A stretch of 34,346 nucleotides of DNA from an uncultured Candidatus Peregrinibacteria bacterium (GTDB taxonomy: Bacteria > Patescibacteriota > JACMRA01): positions 1-34,346 of the forward strand of contig CAKZLR010000018.1 of the NCBI GenBank assembly GCA_937127165.1, read 5' to 3'. Each line of letters begins with the position of its first letter. Position 1 is the first letter of the stretch. Below are positions 8,286 through 16,360 of this stretch, one piece after another. The notes below the pieces were generated by a model that was not told where the DNA came from, did no database searches, and saw nothing but the letters and a program-made list of their open reading frames with translations. The translations under genes and the position numbers were made by a program.

Positions 8286-8603
8286 TTATTTTACCGCAAA
8301 TTTAATTTCTAAATTATGTTTTGGATTTTTTTCTGGGGGGTTTAGGACTTTTTGAAATTCGTTTTCTAAGTCTTGGAAGTTAATTTTAAGAATTGATAGA
8401 ATAGTAGGATCGGTGCTAGTTATTTTAATAGTGATAGTTTTGGAGCTGCTTTTAACAAAAATATTAGCACTTGATTCAGATAATTGAAGATTGGTTTTAG
8501 CAAAATCCCAAAAAACAGCATTAACCAGCTTAAAAATATAAGCCTCGTGCCACAATCTATATTTTTTGGTACGCATTAAAGTTTGTCTTAGATTTCCGAA
8601 CAT
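8286..8603 (-). CDS. Small basic protein, possibly DUF721/DciA-like
   Basis: From the ATG at 8603 the product is 105 aa. A TTG at 8639 in the same frame would add 12 residues but overlaps the divergent promoter region. The sequence has a basic N-terminus (RQTLMRTKKYRLWHE), then a helical segment, then alternating strands such as ANIFVKSSSKTITIKI and a final helix before LEIKFAVK. This small alpha/beta layout, with a 'V.v.s...' strand followed by a leucine-rich helix, resembles DUF721/DciA-type helicase-loader domains. The resemblance is weak and I treat the function as unknown. It is divergent from def with about 45 bp between the starts. Confidence 0.5.
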   Translation of the reverse strand: MFGNLRQTLMRTKKYRLWHEAYIFKLVNAVFWDFAKTNLQLSESSANIFVKSSSKTITIKITSTDPTILSILKINFQDLENEFQKVLNPPEKNPKHNLEIKFAVK

Positions 8604-8604
8604 T

Positions 8605-8632
8605 TTGACAAAAAACTTTTTTATAGTAAAAA
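8605..8632 (+). promoter_or_regulatory. Candidate promoter for def, in a divergent intergenic region
   Basis: TTGACA (8605-8610), a 16-bp spacer and TAAAAA (8627-8632) lie 16 bp before the def ATG. The opposite strand has a TATAAA that could serve the small divergent gene, so the two promoters would overlap in about 45 bp. Confidence 0.45.
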
Positions 8633-8648
8633 AACCCAATTAGATTAT

Positions 8649-9119
8649 ATGCTGCAAATAGTCAAATATCCTGACCCTATTTTAGAATCTGAATGTCAAG
8701 AAGTTGCTTTTCCTTTGAGCGAGGAAGATAAAGAGCTTATTGCAGATATGATTGCCACCATGGACTCTGTCCAGGGTGCTGGACTAGCGGCCAACCAAGT
8801 AGGGGTAAGTAAAAAAATTTGTGTTATCAAAATGATCAAAAAACACAAAAGGGTAAAAACCGAAAATTTAGTCTTAATCAATCCAAAAATAATTATGGAG
8901 AGTGCTGTCAGGTGTCTTTTTCCTGAAGGATGTTTGAGTTTGCCCGGTAAGTATTATTACGTAGAAAGGCCTTGTAATATTATTGTTCAGTATCAAGACG
9001 AAAATGGCAAAATTAGAAAACTACAAGCTAACAAATTTTTATCTAGTCAGATTCAACACGAAGTTGATCATTTGTATGGAATTTTTTACACTTCTAAAGC
9101 TAGAGAAGAGATTAAATAG
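8649..9119 (+). CDS. def: Peptide deformylase
   Basis: This metalloenzyme removes the formyl group from nascent N-formylmethionyl proteins at the ribosome exit. The 156-aa protein has all three family motifs: GAGLAANQVG (43-52), EGCLS (93-97) with metal ligand C95, and HEVDH (137-141) with ligands H137 and H141 and catalytic E138. In motif I the usual Pro of GLAAPQ is Asn49, a substitution I have noted but cannot interpret. The length is slightly short but complete. No fmt neighbour is present. The start codon lies just beyond a divergent promoter region. Confidence 0.95.
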   Translation: MLQIVKYPDPILESECQEVAFPLSEEDKELIADMIATMDSVQGAGLAANQVGVSKKICVIKMIKKHKRVKTENLVLINPKIIMESAVRCLFPEGCLSLPGKYYYVERPCNIIVQYQDENGKIRKLQANKFLSSQIQHEVDHLYGIFYTSKAREEIK

Positions 9120-9230
9120 GATGAACTAACCGAGACTAACTCTTGATTTTTAGGGTTTTGTCTTTTGAGTCGTTTTTTGTATTTTTTCTAAAATTTAGTT
9201 TTTTGAAATTGGTTTGCGGTGCTTCATTTT

Positions 9231-10481
9231 TTAATCTAAATCGTTATTTGAGTTTTTTGATGGAATAAATTTGGTTGCTAAAAGAGTGGTAATAGGTACA
9301 GCCAACAATAGACCCACGCTACCTCCCATAGTTCTAACTACTTCTTCTATAATCATTTCATTGTTAAGAATAATCCACAGTGGGTTACCGGTGCCAATGG
9401 TTAGCAATAACATCAAAGGTAAAGCTCCGCCAGCATACACCAAGGCCAAAGTGTTGACCATTGAGACTACATGTTCTTTACCTACATTCATAGCTCTCCA
9501 AAAAAGCTCTAAACCACTAAGTTTTGGATTAGCTTTGTGAATTTCTTCAACAATAGCAGCTTGGGTCGTGGCTACATCGTCCAAAATTCCGATGGTACCA
9601 ATGATTATTCCAGCTAGCAAAATACCTTGTATATTTAAGTAATTGTTTAGTTTGTTTGAAATTAAATAGAAAGCTTCGTCACTGCCAATTCCTGACAGTC
9701 TAGTCAGGCCAACAGCCCAAATAGAGAATAAGGTTACGACCAAAATAGTTATCATGATGGAGACTATGGAAATAGTAGATTTTTTGTTGAAACCGTGTGA
9801 AAGATAGGTAGAAACTAAAACAATTATTAAGCTACTGACAAAGGTTATCCAGTATATATTAGCTCCTCCTATTACTTGGGGTAAGAAAAACAGCACCAAT
9901 ACGATAATACTAAAAGTCAATCCTAAAAAAGAGCTTAAACCTTTGAAACCAGATAAAAGTACAACTAAAAGAATAAAGATAAATATTAAATATATGACAA
10001 AATCGATTCTATAAAAATCAGCAAAACTATAAGTTGGTTCCCTTTGACTATCTCCAAAATCTAATTCCCTGACTATAATAGCCGAACCAACTTTAAGTGG
10101 TTCAAGGGTGCTATAAGTAAACACTTCAATATTCACTACTTTACCTTTCTTTGGCCCCTCAACCAGTTCTACTTCAACATTTTGTTGGGTCATATTTATC
10201 CCTAATGGACTCGGTTGAGACTCTCTGGTAATCTCGCTTTTGACTATACCTTTATAAAAATTAATACTGGGCAAGTTTTGACCTTCAAATACAACTTGTT
10301 GCTGAGTGACTCGTCTTTCTTGATCTTTTTGGAGAGTGTTTTGAGCGATGGGGCTAAGAATAGCAAAACTCGTAAGTACGATAAGCAAAGCTAGCAACAA
10401 AGTTAGCAAATTTTTGATTAGTCTAGCTTTTGGAGAATCTGTATTTTGATTTGTCAAAAAGTTTACAAATTTAGACATCAT
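9231..10481 (-). CDS. YibE/F-like multi-pass membrane protein
   Basis: The 416-aa protein has an N-terminal membrane helix (about 24-46), an extracytoplasmic beta-rich segment (about 60-150), and then seven or so transmembrane helices. The YibE/F family signature is seen in GTIGILDDVATTQAAIVEE, followed by the GKEHVVSMVNTLALVYAGG segment. Family members are found in many Gram-positive and CPR bacteria and have no settled function. A role in transport is sometimes suggested, but nothing here tests that. The start has two consecutive ATGs, preceded by AGAAG, and I list the first. It is convergent with def and divergent from the TPR-like gene. Confidence 0.85.
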   Translation of the reverse strand: MMSKFVNFLTNQNTDSPKARLIKNLLTLLLALLIVLTSFAILSPIAQNTLQKDQERRVTQQQVVFEGQNLPSINFYKGIVKSEITRESQPSPLGINMTQQNVEVELVEGPKKGKVVNIEVFTYSTLEPLKVGSAIIVRELDFGDSQREPTYSFADFYRIDFVIYLIFIFILLVVLLSGFKGLSSFLGLTFSIIVLVLFFLPQVIGGANIYWITFVSSLIIVLVSTYLSHGFNKKSTISIVSIMITILVVTLFSIWAVGLTRLSGIGSDEAFYLISNKLNNYLNIQGILLAGIIIGTIGILDDVATTQAAIVEEIHKANPKLSGLELFWRAMNVGKEHVVSMVNTLALVYAGGALPLMLLLTIGTGNPLWIILNNEMIIEEVVRTMGGSVGLLLAVPITTLLATKFIPSKNSNNDLD

Positions 10482-10845
10482 CTTCTATGAAGAATTAGTG
10501 TTATGTAACAATTTTTGTAAAGAGATTTTGAAGTTGAAGCAAGTTTTTTATATTATATTTTAGAGATACTATCCTTTTACAATTTTTATTTTTACAATTT
10601 AATTATTTAATTTTAAAGTTTAGATAAAATTAACTTATAAGACTAAATGGTTCACAACCAAATTAAAAAACCTCTTAAAATTCTTCTCTTAAGGAGTGTT
10701 AACTGTGTTGTTTGGGTTAGTTTGTTAGAATTTGAAGTAGATTTAACATTTTTTACTACAAAAAGTGAGTTATAAACATAAAAACTTGACTAAAAGCCAG
10801 TCCTTGTTTACTAGTTCTACTTAGACAAGAAACTAAGTTAAAACT
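10482..10845. other. Divergent spacer between YibE/F-like and TPR-like genes
   Basis: There is no gene in these 364 bp. A candidate promoter for the rightward TPR-like and ruvA operon is TTGACT, 17 bp, TACTAG near 10786-10814. A small inverted repeat (GGTTCACAACC) lies near 10650. The leftward promoter of the YibE/F-like gene must also be here, but no convincing hexamer pair stands out. Confidence 0.4.
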
Positions 10846-11769
10846 ATGTTATTCGTTTTTTTCAGCTTTTTAGCTACTTTGCTGTTTGGTTTTAGCTTGT
10901 TATTGCTTGTAAATTATGCTCTTGTTGATTGGGAAAAAAATCGGGTTGAGGACTTAGCAAGACAAATCAGACAGCAAGATAGTGTGTCTAATACAAATAA
11001 TATCCTAAGTAAGACTGTTTCTAGTCATAGATTTACTAATGTGGATCTGAAAGACAATTTAAGATCAAGAATTACCCGTCAATCTATTAGTGAGACTGCC
11101 AGTCAAATTTATACAAAAACTATAACTACTATAAAAAATCAAGACTATGCAGGCTGGTGGCAAAAAATAGTTCAAGAGTTTAATAGACTAAAGCAGGATT
11201 GGTTAGGAACTGTTAAAAGTTGGTTAAAATTTTTGATTAGTTTAGCCAGATCCGTAGACGAGAATGAAAAAACAGCAAATCAGATAGACACAGAAAAAGA
11301 AAAAAATCAAATTGCTCACGTAGTTGAGAAAGTTAAAGGGAATAGCCAAATTTATGACCAGTCGAAACCTAGTTTGAATTATATTATTAACGATGCTGCC
11401 AGTACTTTTGAACTGGTAGGCGGGTCTTCTCAGACTCAAACACCCTCTCAATCTACATTTCAAACACCTTCTGTTTTAGAAGATAAGCCCAAAGAACGAC
11501 AACAAGATCCTGCTACTATTGCTCTTGGAGCAGCTTTTGATAAACCTAAAACGGACAAAGATATGACTCAGTTTGAAAAAATAGAAAGAAAGATATTAGA
11601 TAGGCTTCAAGAATCTGGACTAAAAGATTATGATATTTGGTTACAACTTGGTGATTTTTACTTAAAATACGACGAGAAAGAAAAAGCTAAAGAAATATAT
11701 GCTTTGGTGCTAAAGCAAGCTGATGGAGAACAGAAAGAAATAGCTCGCAACCGTTTAATTAGTTTCTAA
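10846..11769 (+). CDS. Membrane-anchored protein with C-terminal TPR-like repeat
   Basis: This 307-aa protein begins with one strong membrane helix (about residues 2-24) followed by a polar, largely helical cytoplasmic or linker region rich in Gln, Ser and Lys. The last ~60 residues contain a TPR-like helix pair, YDIWLQLGDFYLKYDEKEKA then IYALVLKQADGEQKEIARNR. The stop is 1 nt before the ruvA ATG, so the two are one operon. That positional link is common for small TPR proteins and does not by itself show a role in recombination. I do not recognise a specific family. Confidence 0.65.
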   Translation: MLFVFFSFLATLLFGFSLLLLVNYALVDWEKNRVEDLARQIRQQDSVSNTNNILSKTVSSHRFTNVDLKDNLRSRITRQSISETASQIYTKTITTIKNQDYAGWWQKIVQEFNRLKQDWLGTVKSWLKFLISLARSVDENEKTANQIDTEKEKNQIAHVVEKVKGNSQIYDQSKPSLNYIINDAASTFELVGGSSQTQTPSQSTFQTPSVLEDKPKERQQDPATIALGAAFDKPKTDKDMTQFEKIERKILDRLQESGLKDYDIWLQLGDFYLKYDEKEKAKEIYALVLKQADGEQKEIARNRLISF

Positions 11770-11770
11770 T

Positions 11771-12367
11771 ATGATAGCTTATTTAAGTGGTAAAGTTGTT
11801 GCTTCGTTCATTGGTCAAATTATTCTCAAACTTCCTTCAGGTGTGGGTTATCTTGTTCAGGTTCCGCCAACTCGTACTTTTATGGTTAATGAAAGCGTAG
11901 ATCTGTTTATTTTGGAAGTCCAGAGGGAAAACAGATCAGACCTTTTTGGTTTCACTGAATTAAAAGACAGGGAATGGGTAGAAAAGCTACTTAAGGTAGA
12001 TGGTGTTGGTCCTAAAACCGCTGCTCAAGTAATTTATGTCTTAGGCTACGAGGGGGTTTCTAGTGCAATCAAAAATAACGATGTAAAAACACTTTCCGCA
12101 ATAAAAGGTTTAGGCCAAAAAACCGCTAAAAAAATTATTTTAGAGATCAAATCTAAAGAAATTGAGATGGAAGACCTGGATCAACAAGATAAGACTACTT
12201 GGCAGGGTGGTGTGGCTACTTCCTTTGCTGAAACTCTATCAAATTTAGGTTATAAAAGGGATGAAATAGTAAGAGTTATAAGTCGTCTAAAGGCAGAAGA
12301 TTTATGGAATGAGAAAGACCTCTCAGGTATGATTAAACAGAGTTTAAAATATTTAGCTAAGAAATAA
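11771..12367 (+). CDS. ruvA: Holliday junction branch migration protein RuvA
   Basis: RuvA binds four-way junctions as a tetramer and loads the RuvB motor. The 198-aa length is typical. Domain I is an OB fold (about 1-65). Domain II has two helix-hairpin-helix motifs, LLKVDGVGPKTAAQVIYVLG and LSAIKGLGQKTAKKIILEIK. Domain III (about 145-198) ends with a RuvB-contacting three-helix bundle including LSNLGYKRDEIVRVISRL. ruvB and ruvC are not in the window. The start is 1 nt after the stop of the TPR-like gene, so translation is probably coupled. Confidence 0.95.
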   Translation: MIAYLSGKVVASFIGQIILKLPSGVGYLVQVPPTRTFMVNESVDLFILEVQRENRSDLFGFTELKDREWVEKLLKVDGVGPKTAAQVIYVLGYEGVSSAIKNNDVKTLSAIKGLGQKTAKKIILEIKSKEIEMEDLDQQDKTTWQGGVATSFAETLSNLGYKRDEIVRVISRLKAEDLWNEKDLSGMIKQSLKYLAKK

Positions 12368-12646
12368 TCTTTATAAAAATCAGAAAATAATTTGTTAAAA
12401 ACTTAATTATACTAATTAAATTATATTATAAATTATGTTAATAATAAAATATACCAAGGATTAGGTTGAATTTCAAAATTCCAACTAGAATTCCAACCAG
12501 AACTAATTTTGAAGATACTAGATAAACCTATCCTTACGACCTCAGCGAACCAATATTACGAACTAACACAATCACTTTTCGGAAAGTAGATATTCCATTT
12601 TTAGTCTAGAAACGGGCTGTGTACCTTCTCTGAAATTTGCTTAAAA

Positions 12647-13192
12647 TTATTCTCTTCTATCTCTAAATGGATTGAAAAACTTAATTTGGTTGTTCTCTTC
12701 TGTTGGTATCTCGGGTTGAACTTGGGCAGCTTGATTTTGCTCCGGAGTTGTAGTTTGGTTTTGGTATGCTTCTTTTGGTTTTGAGACTCCTTCAGATTTT
12801 GGAGCATTATCGAACTTTTGTTGAATATTTTTTTGGGTTTCTGGGAACAATTCTTGCAAAATCTCAGTGTTGATTTGGTTGACACTTTCTGGGGCATCCT
12901 GAAGAGCTTTAGCTACAATTTCCAGTAAATCATCTAAAGGCAAATTTTTATAACCTTGAGGTTTAGCTTGTATTTGCTCAGCAATTTCTTTTGGTTTTAT
13001 TTTTTTAAGAAGAGCGAAATTAATTAAATCAAGAAAAGTATCTAAATTCTGTTTAAGATTCGGCTCGATTGCGCCACCATAAACAGACACGATTTTTGGA
13101 CCTTCAGGATCATAAATAAGACTAACTAGTAGGTTACCAAAATTGGCAGTTTGCACGACTTGTTCTAATCTTAGACTATACTTGTTTGGCAT
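12647..13192 (-). CDS. TSCPD-like domain protein, paralogue of the upstream gene's C-terminus
   Basis: Residues 1-115 of this 181-aa protein match the last ~115 residues of the gene upstream (13204-15156): both share [S/Y]xLxLEQ, then GxLLVxxxYDxxGPxIVS, then LDxFLxLINFxLxxxIxP, and a DAPES/AAPSC segment. The pattern of a G-led strand pair followed by LINFALLKKIKPKEIAEQI resembles the TSCPD domain found at the end of B12-dependent ribonucleotide reductases. The C-terminal ~60 residues are Gln/Glu/Pro-rich and probably disordered. It lies 11 nt behind its paralogue and is almost surely cotranscribed with it. Function unknown. Confidence 0.7.
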   Translation of the reverse strand: MPNKYSLRLEQVVQTANFGNLLVSLIYDPEGPKIVSVYGGAIEPNLKQNLDTFLDLINFALLKKIKPKEIAEQIQAKPQGYKNLPLDDLLEIVAKALQDAPESVNQINTEILQELFPETQKNIQQKFDNAPKSEGVSKPKEAYQNQTTTPEQNQAAQVQPEIPTEENNQIKFFNPFRDRRE

Positions 13193-13203
13193 AAAAAAAT
13201 AGT

Positions 13204-15156
13204 TTATTTTGAAACTGAATTAAGTATAATATGGTTTTCTATTTTGTTCAAGTTATTTTCGTCAATTTGTTCAACTATTTCTGGTCTTATTTCTTGCACA
13301 CAACTTGGTGCGGCTCTCAAAGAGCCACTAATAAATTGCAGAATCGCTTTGATAGGTAAGTTGATGTGCTCATATTTAGCATACTCTAGTTTTTCTGATA
13401 AAAATCTAGGTTCAATATTGTTGATTAAGATAAAGTTAATCAGCTCTAAGAACAGATCTAAAGTGTTTTGTAAATCTGGTGGTAAATCTCTACCTTTAAG
13501 AGATACAATCCTAGGACCCCTTGCATCATATGTAATCGTGAGCAACATATCCCCATAATCAGTAGTTTTAAGTAGCTGTTCTAATTTTAGCACATACTTA
13601 GATAAAGAACCTAAGTTAGTTGCCAAAATTTCAGGTTTGTATTGGTGATGAGTGGTGTTTGGGGTTATTTGATAGTTTTCTGGTGGAAGTTTAGATTCTA
13701 ATTCCTGTTGTTTTTTAATAGCTTGCTTAAGAGTATTTTGTAATTCTAAAATGATAGAGCGTTGAGAACTGGCCTTTTGAATCAAAATTTGTATATATTG
13801 AGGCAATTCTTTTGAATCTAAATCGACCCATTCAAGCTTATTACTATTTGCAAAATATTTAGAGTCTATTAAAAACCCTAAGTGTAAAGTGGATTCTTTT
13901 GTTTCTTTAATTTCTGTTGTAGAAACCAAACTAGAAGTAACAGTGCCATAGAAATCAAAATATTCGTTCAGAAAGCTTTGTAAAACCTCTTCAGATTCTT
14001 TATTTTCTTTAAAATTGGTTGATGGAAGCTTAATCACACCTTCAGACCGTTTGTCAATAGCTATCAAATTCTTATTAAAATTTATTATCAGAGCATTCAA
14101 AACTATTTGTGATTTTGGCTCTATTGTTGATTTTTCTCGTTGGTTGATTGTAGCTAAAAGATCTGACAATTCGACAACTGACAACTCATTTTCGTTCCAT
14201 AATTTTTCTTCAGTTTCTTTATTTCCGTCAGTTAATCTATAAAGAGTTTGATTTTTTTCTGGTTGGACATCAATATCAACCACTTGTAAAATTTTAGATT
14301 GACCATCAATTGTTACTCTAACAAGTTCACCAATTTGAAACATCGGTTCATCTATCTTAGGTAGATCGGTTTTGGTAATTACAGGGTGATTATCGTCTTG
14401 TGAAGAAGTAAATTGTGTAGTATCAATAGTGGTTGGGGGTGAGTATTGATCTCTATCACTCCAAACTTGCCAAGGTTGACTTTGAGGGAAAAGTAAAATA
14501 CTACTATTCCTTCTAGGAATTAATTCGAAGGGGCTTTGTAGGATTGTATTTTGGTCAAAAATCTTATAGAGATCTGTACCATTTTTAATTTCTCCTGTGT
14601 TTTTGTTATACCAAAACTCGAAAGATTTTGGTCTAAGGTGTTTTTTAATTTTTTCCCAGGCCAAGCAAGGACCTTTTTCTTCGGCTAACGATTCACTGGC
14701 TCGATAGGCTTTATTACTAATGAAGTTACCAATATAATTAATTATATCTAACTCGTTGATATGTTTGTTTTGTTCTAGAAAATCATCAAAATCAGCTATT
14801 CCAATAGCAATTTTTCGATATTGAGCGACTACAGCCAAAGCCTCAGGACTAAATTGAATTTTATCAAGTAAGGCATCCAAAAATCTAACAGCTGTCTCGA
14901 TTGTATCTTGTAAGAGACTTTCATCCAAAGCTTTTTGATTATCTAAATATTTACACAGTAGGATATCTCCATATGTGGTAGCAGGTTTAGTTTGGGTTTT
15001 GTCCTGATATAAAAGCTCTAATGTCTTGTTGCTAACAACAAAAAGTCTTCTGGCGTGTAATACTTCTGTATATTTCTTCTCCCAAAATTTTCTCAATTCC
15101 GGAGTACTCTCAGTTTCCGCTGCCAACTTAAGCAGTCTTTCCAAGACAGATGACAT
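13204..15156 (-). CDS. Ribonucleotide-reductase-derived multidomain protein without catalytic barrel
   Basis: Residues about 80-235 resemble the C-terminal lobe of class II ribonucleotide reductase: ETAVRFLDALLD (87-98), YRKIAIGIADFDDFL (113-127), SESLAEEKGPCLAWE (154-168) and IPRRNSSILLF (213-223). The reductase's cysteine-bearing ten-stranded barrel core is missing, and the finger-loop motif near PTGTIS is not preserved. Residues 272-330 look like a small SH3/KOW-type barrel (GELVRVTIDG). Residues 350-460 look like a NUDIX fold whose box (LPSTNFKENKESEEV onward) has lost the catalytic RExxEE. A short coiled coil (462-490) precedes a C-terminal TSCPD-like domain (520-630). Catalysis as a reductase is impossible from what is visible, and a regulatory or scaffold role is an inference. 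Its promoter gives a leaderless start. Confidence 0.65.
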   Translation of the reverse strand: MSSVLERLLKLAAETESTPELRKFWEKKYTEVLHARRLFVVSNKTLELLYQDKTQTKPATTYGDILLCKYLDNQKALDESLLQDTIETAVRFLDALLDKIQFSPEALAVVAQYRKIAIGIADFDDFLEQNKHINELDIINYIGNFISNKAYRASESLAEEKGPCLAWEKIKKHLRPKSFEFWYNKNTGEIKNGTDLYKIFDQNTILQSPFELIPRRNSSILLFPQSQPWQVWSDRDQYSPPTTIDTTQFTSSQDDNHPVITKTDLPKIDEPMFQIGELVRVTIDGQSKILQVVDIDVQPEKNQTLYRLTDGNKETEEKLWNENELSVVELSDLLATINQREKSTIEPKSQIVLNALIINFNKNLIAIDKRSEGVIKLPSTNFKENKESEEVLQSFLNEYFDFYGTVTSSLVSTTEIKETKESTLHLGFLIDSKYFANSNKLEWVDLDSKELPQYIQILIQKASSQRSIILELQNTLKQAIKKQQELESKLPPENYQITPNTTHHQYKPEILATNLGSLSKYVLKLEQLLKTTDYGDMLLTITYDARGPRIVSLKGRDLPPDLQNTLDLFLELINFILINNIEPRFLSEKLEYAKYEHINLPIKAILQFISGSLRAAPSCVQEIRPEIVEQIDENNLNKIENHIILNSVSK

Positions 15157-15193
15157 ATAGAGTTATTATAGCAAATTTCTTTTTGATTGGCAA
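15154..15193 (-). promoter_or_regulatory. Sigma70-type promoter giving a leaderless start
   Basis: On the minus strand TTGCCA (15188-15193), a 17-bp spacer and a perfect TATAAT (15165-15170) are followed by only 8 nt before the ATG (15154-15156). The transcript should start at or within a base or two of the start codon, so no Shine-Dalgarno site is possible. Confidence 0.75.
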
Positions 15194-15623
15194 GGGTGTA
15201 GATGTCTCATTTATGTTTTTACAGCATAGTAGGAATATTGAAATTAAGCTAAATAATATCTATTTTATCTACTCTATATTGTGGTAAAGTCTATAAAGAC
15301 AGCTTTATGGCGTCTCGGGTTAGATACACCATTTTTACAAAGATTTTTCAGAAAGGATGAATACTACAAAGTTACTACAAAAAATATAAAAAATTTTTAA
15401 ATCATTATCTTTTTTGGCTCAACACTATACCTCAATCTAACAAACCAGTAAAATATGGTTATTTGGTTATTAAAAGTACTTTTACTTAAAGCAAGCGAAG
15501 CATGTTTATGATAACGGACTACGACCTATAAGCAACTCAAAAATTCTTTGCTCGAAAAATTAAACCAAAGACAAACTACAAAAACCCTAAATCTCTAATG
15601 ACTTTTTAAGTCTTTTACTAAAC
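15157..15623. other. Spacer between the RDD gene and the reductase-derived gene
   Basis: In 467 bp there is the promoter listed above. There is also a hairpin-forming stretch near 15284-15312 (GTCT-ATAA-AGAC flanked by TAAA and CTTTA), and a start-less open segment of about 40 codons on the plus strand around 15366-15490 (KYKKFLNHYLFWLNTIP and onward). That segment may be a remnant ORF but I cannot support it as a gene. Confidence 0.35.
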
Positions 15624-16349
15624 CTATTTTTTCACTACCACACAGCTGGCAATCATATCATGTAAAGTCTGTCTTTTTTCTGTAAACAATACCATCAAAT
15701 GACCAATTCCGAAAGTGAACCCAGTGATTATTTTAGCAAAATTTCTACCAGTAGCTCTGGCAAAACTGATTTTGTTGCCATTCAAATCTGTTACTTTTAG
15801 CCCTAGAACTAGCTTGCCTACGGTTCCTTGATATTCTGAAGATTCCATAATAGAATAATATAACCAAGTAAATACAAGTGATGTTATGTGGACCATGATA
15901 AGTAGAAAAATTATTGATCTAAAAAAACTAAAAAAAGCTTCTTGTGCAATTTTCTCCTCTTCTGGAGTTAAATTCAGTTCTTTTCCACTAACAGTTATCG
16001 TATTGGATGAAGGTCTGTTGTTTATCAAATTGTTATTACTATTTCTTCTATCTGAAGATTTTTCTAACCTTTCTAGAGTTGTTTCTAATTCAGAAAAAGA
16101 ATTAATCATAGAAGGTAAAAACGGTATTGCAACAACAAACGATAATATAGAACTTATTACAGATATAACTAAAAAATCTACAAAGTAGCCACCAATTCTT
16201 TCCCAAAAACTAGCATAAACAAGATTGTTCTGGTAGTTTAAGTTAGAATTATTTCCAGGTTGAGGTCGGTAATATTGATTGGTGGGTGTTGTTTGAACAA
16301 ATCCTGCTTCATCTTGAGAAAAGCCTTGTTGTGGAGTAGTTGGTTGCAT
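15624..16349 (-). CDS. RDD family membrane protein
   Basis: This 241-aa protein has a disordered, Gln/Pro/Asn-rich N-terminal tail (about 1-42). The RDD domain follows: WERIGGYFVDFLVI with R51 and D58, a first helix (about 54-78), a long polar loop, a second helix (about 138-165), then GTVGKLVLGLKVTDLNG and the ARATGRNF segment with the second conserved Arg. A final short helix (about 207-223) and LHDMIASCVVV close the protein. RDD proteins are membrane proteins of mostly unknown role, some linked to ion transport. It starts 12 nt after the stop of the ValS half, so they share an operon. Confidence 0.9.
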   Translation of the reverse strand: MQPTTPQQGFSQDEAGFVQTTPTNQYYRPQPGNNSNLNYQNNLVYASFWERIGGYFVDFLVISVISSILSFVVAIPFLPSMINSFSELETTLERLEKSSDRRNSNNNLINNRPSSNTITVSGKELNLTPEEEKIAQEAFFSFFRSIIFLLIMVHITSLVFTWLYYSIMESSEYQGTVGKLVLGLKVTDLNGNKISFARATGRNFAKIITGFTFGIGHLMVLFTEKRQTLHDMIASCVVVKK

Positions 16350-16360
16350 AATACTAAAAA

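Noticed and set aside
8604..8639. TTG start extending the small DciA-like protein by 12 residues
   Set aside because: The ATG at 8603 is a better start, and the extension would run through the promoter hexamers of def.
12601..12897. 98-codon minus-strand ORF
   Set aside because: It overlaps the 181-aa TSCPD-like gene in another frame and is Lys/Gln-rich shadow sequence.
15284..15330. Possible tRNA or small RNA near GTCTATAAAGAC and CACCA
   Set aside because: The acceptor strands do not pair and no T-loop is present. Only a simple hairpin can be supported.
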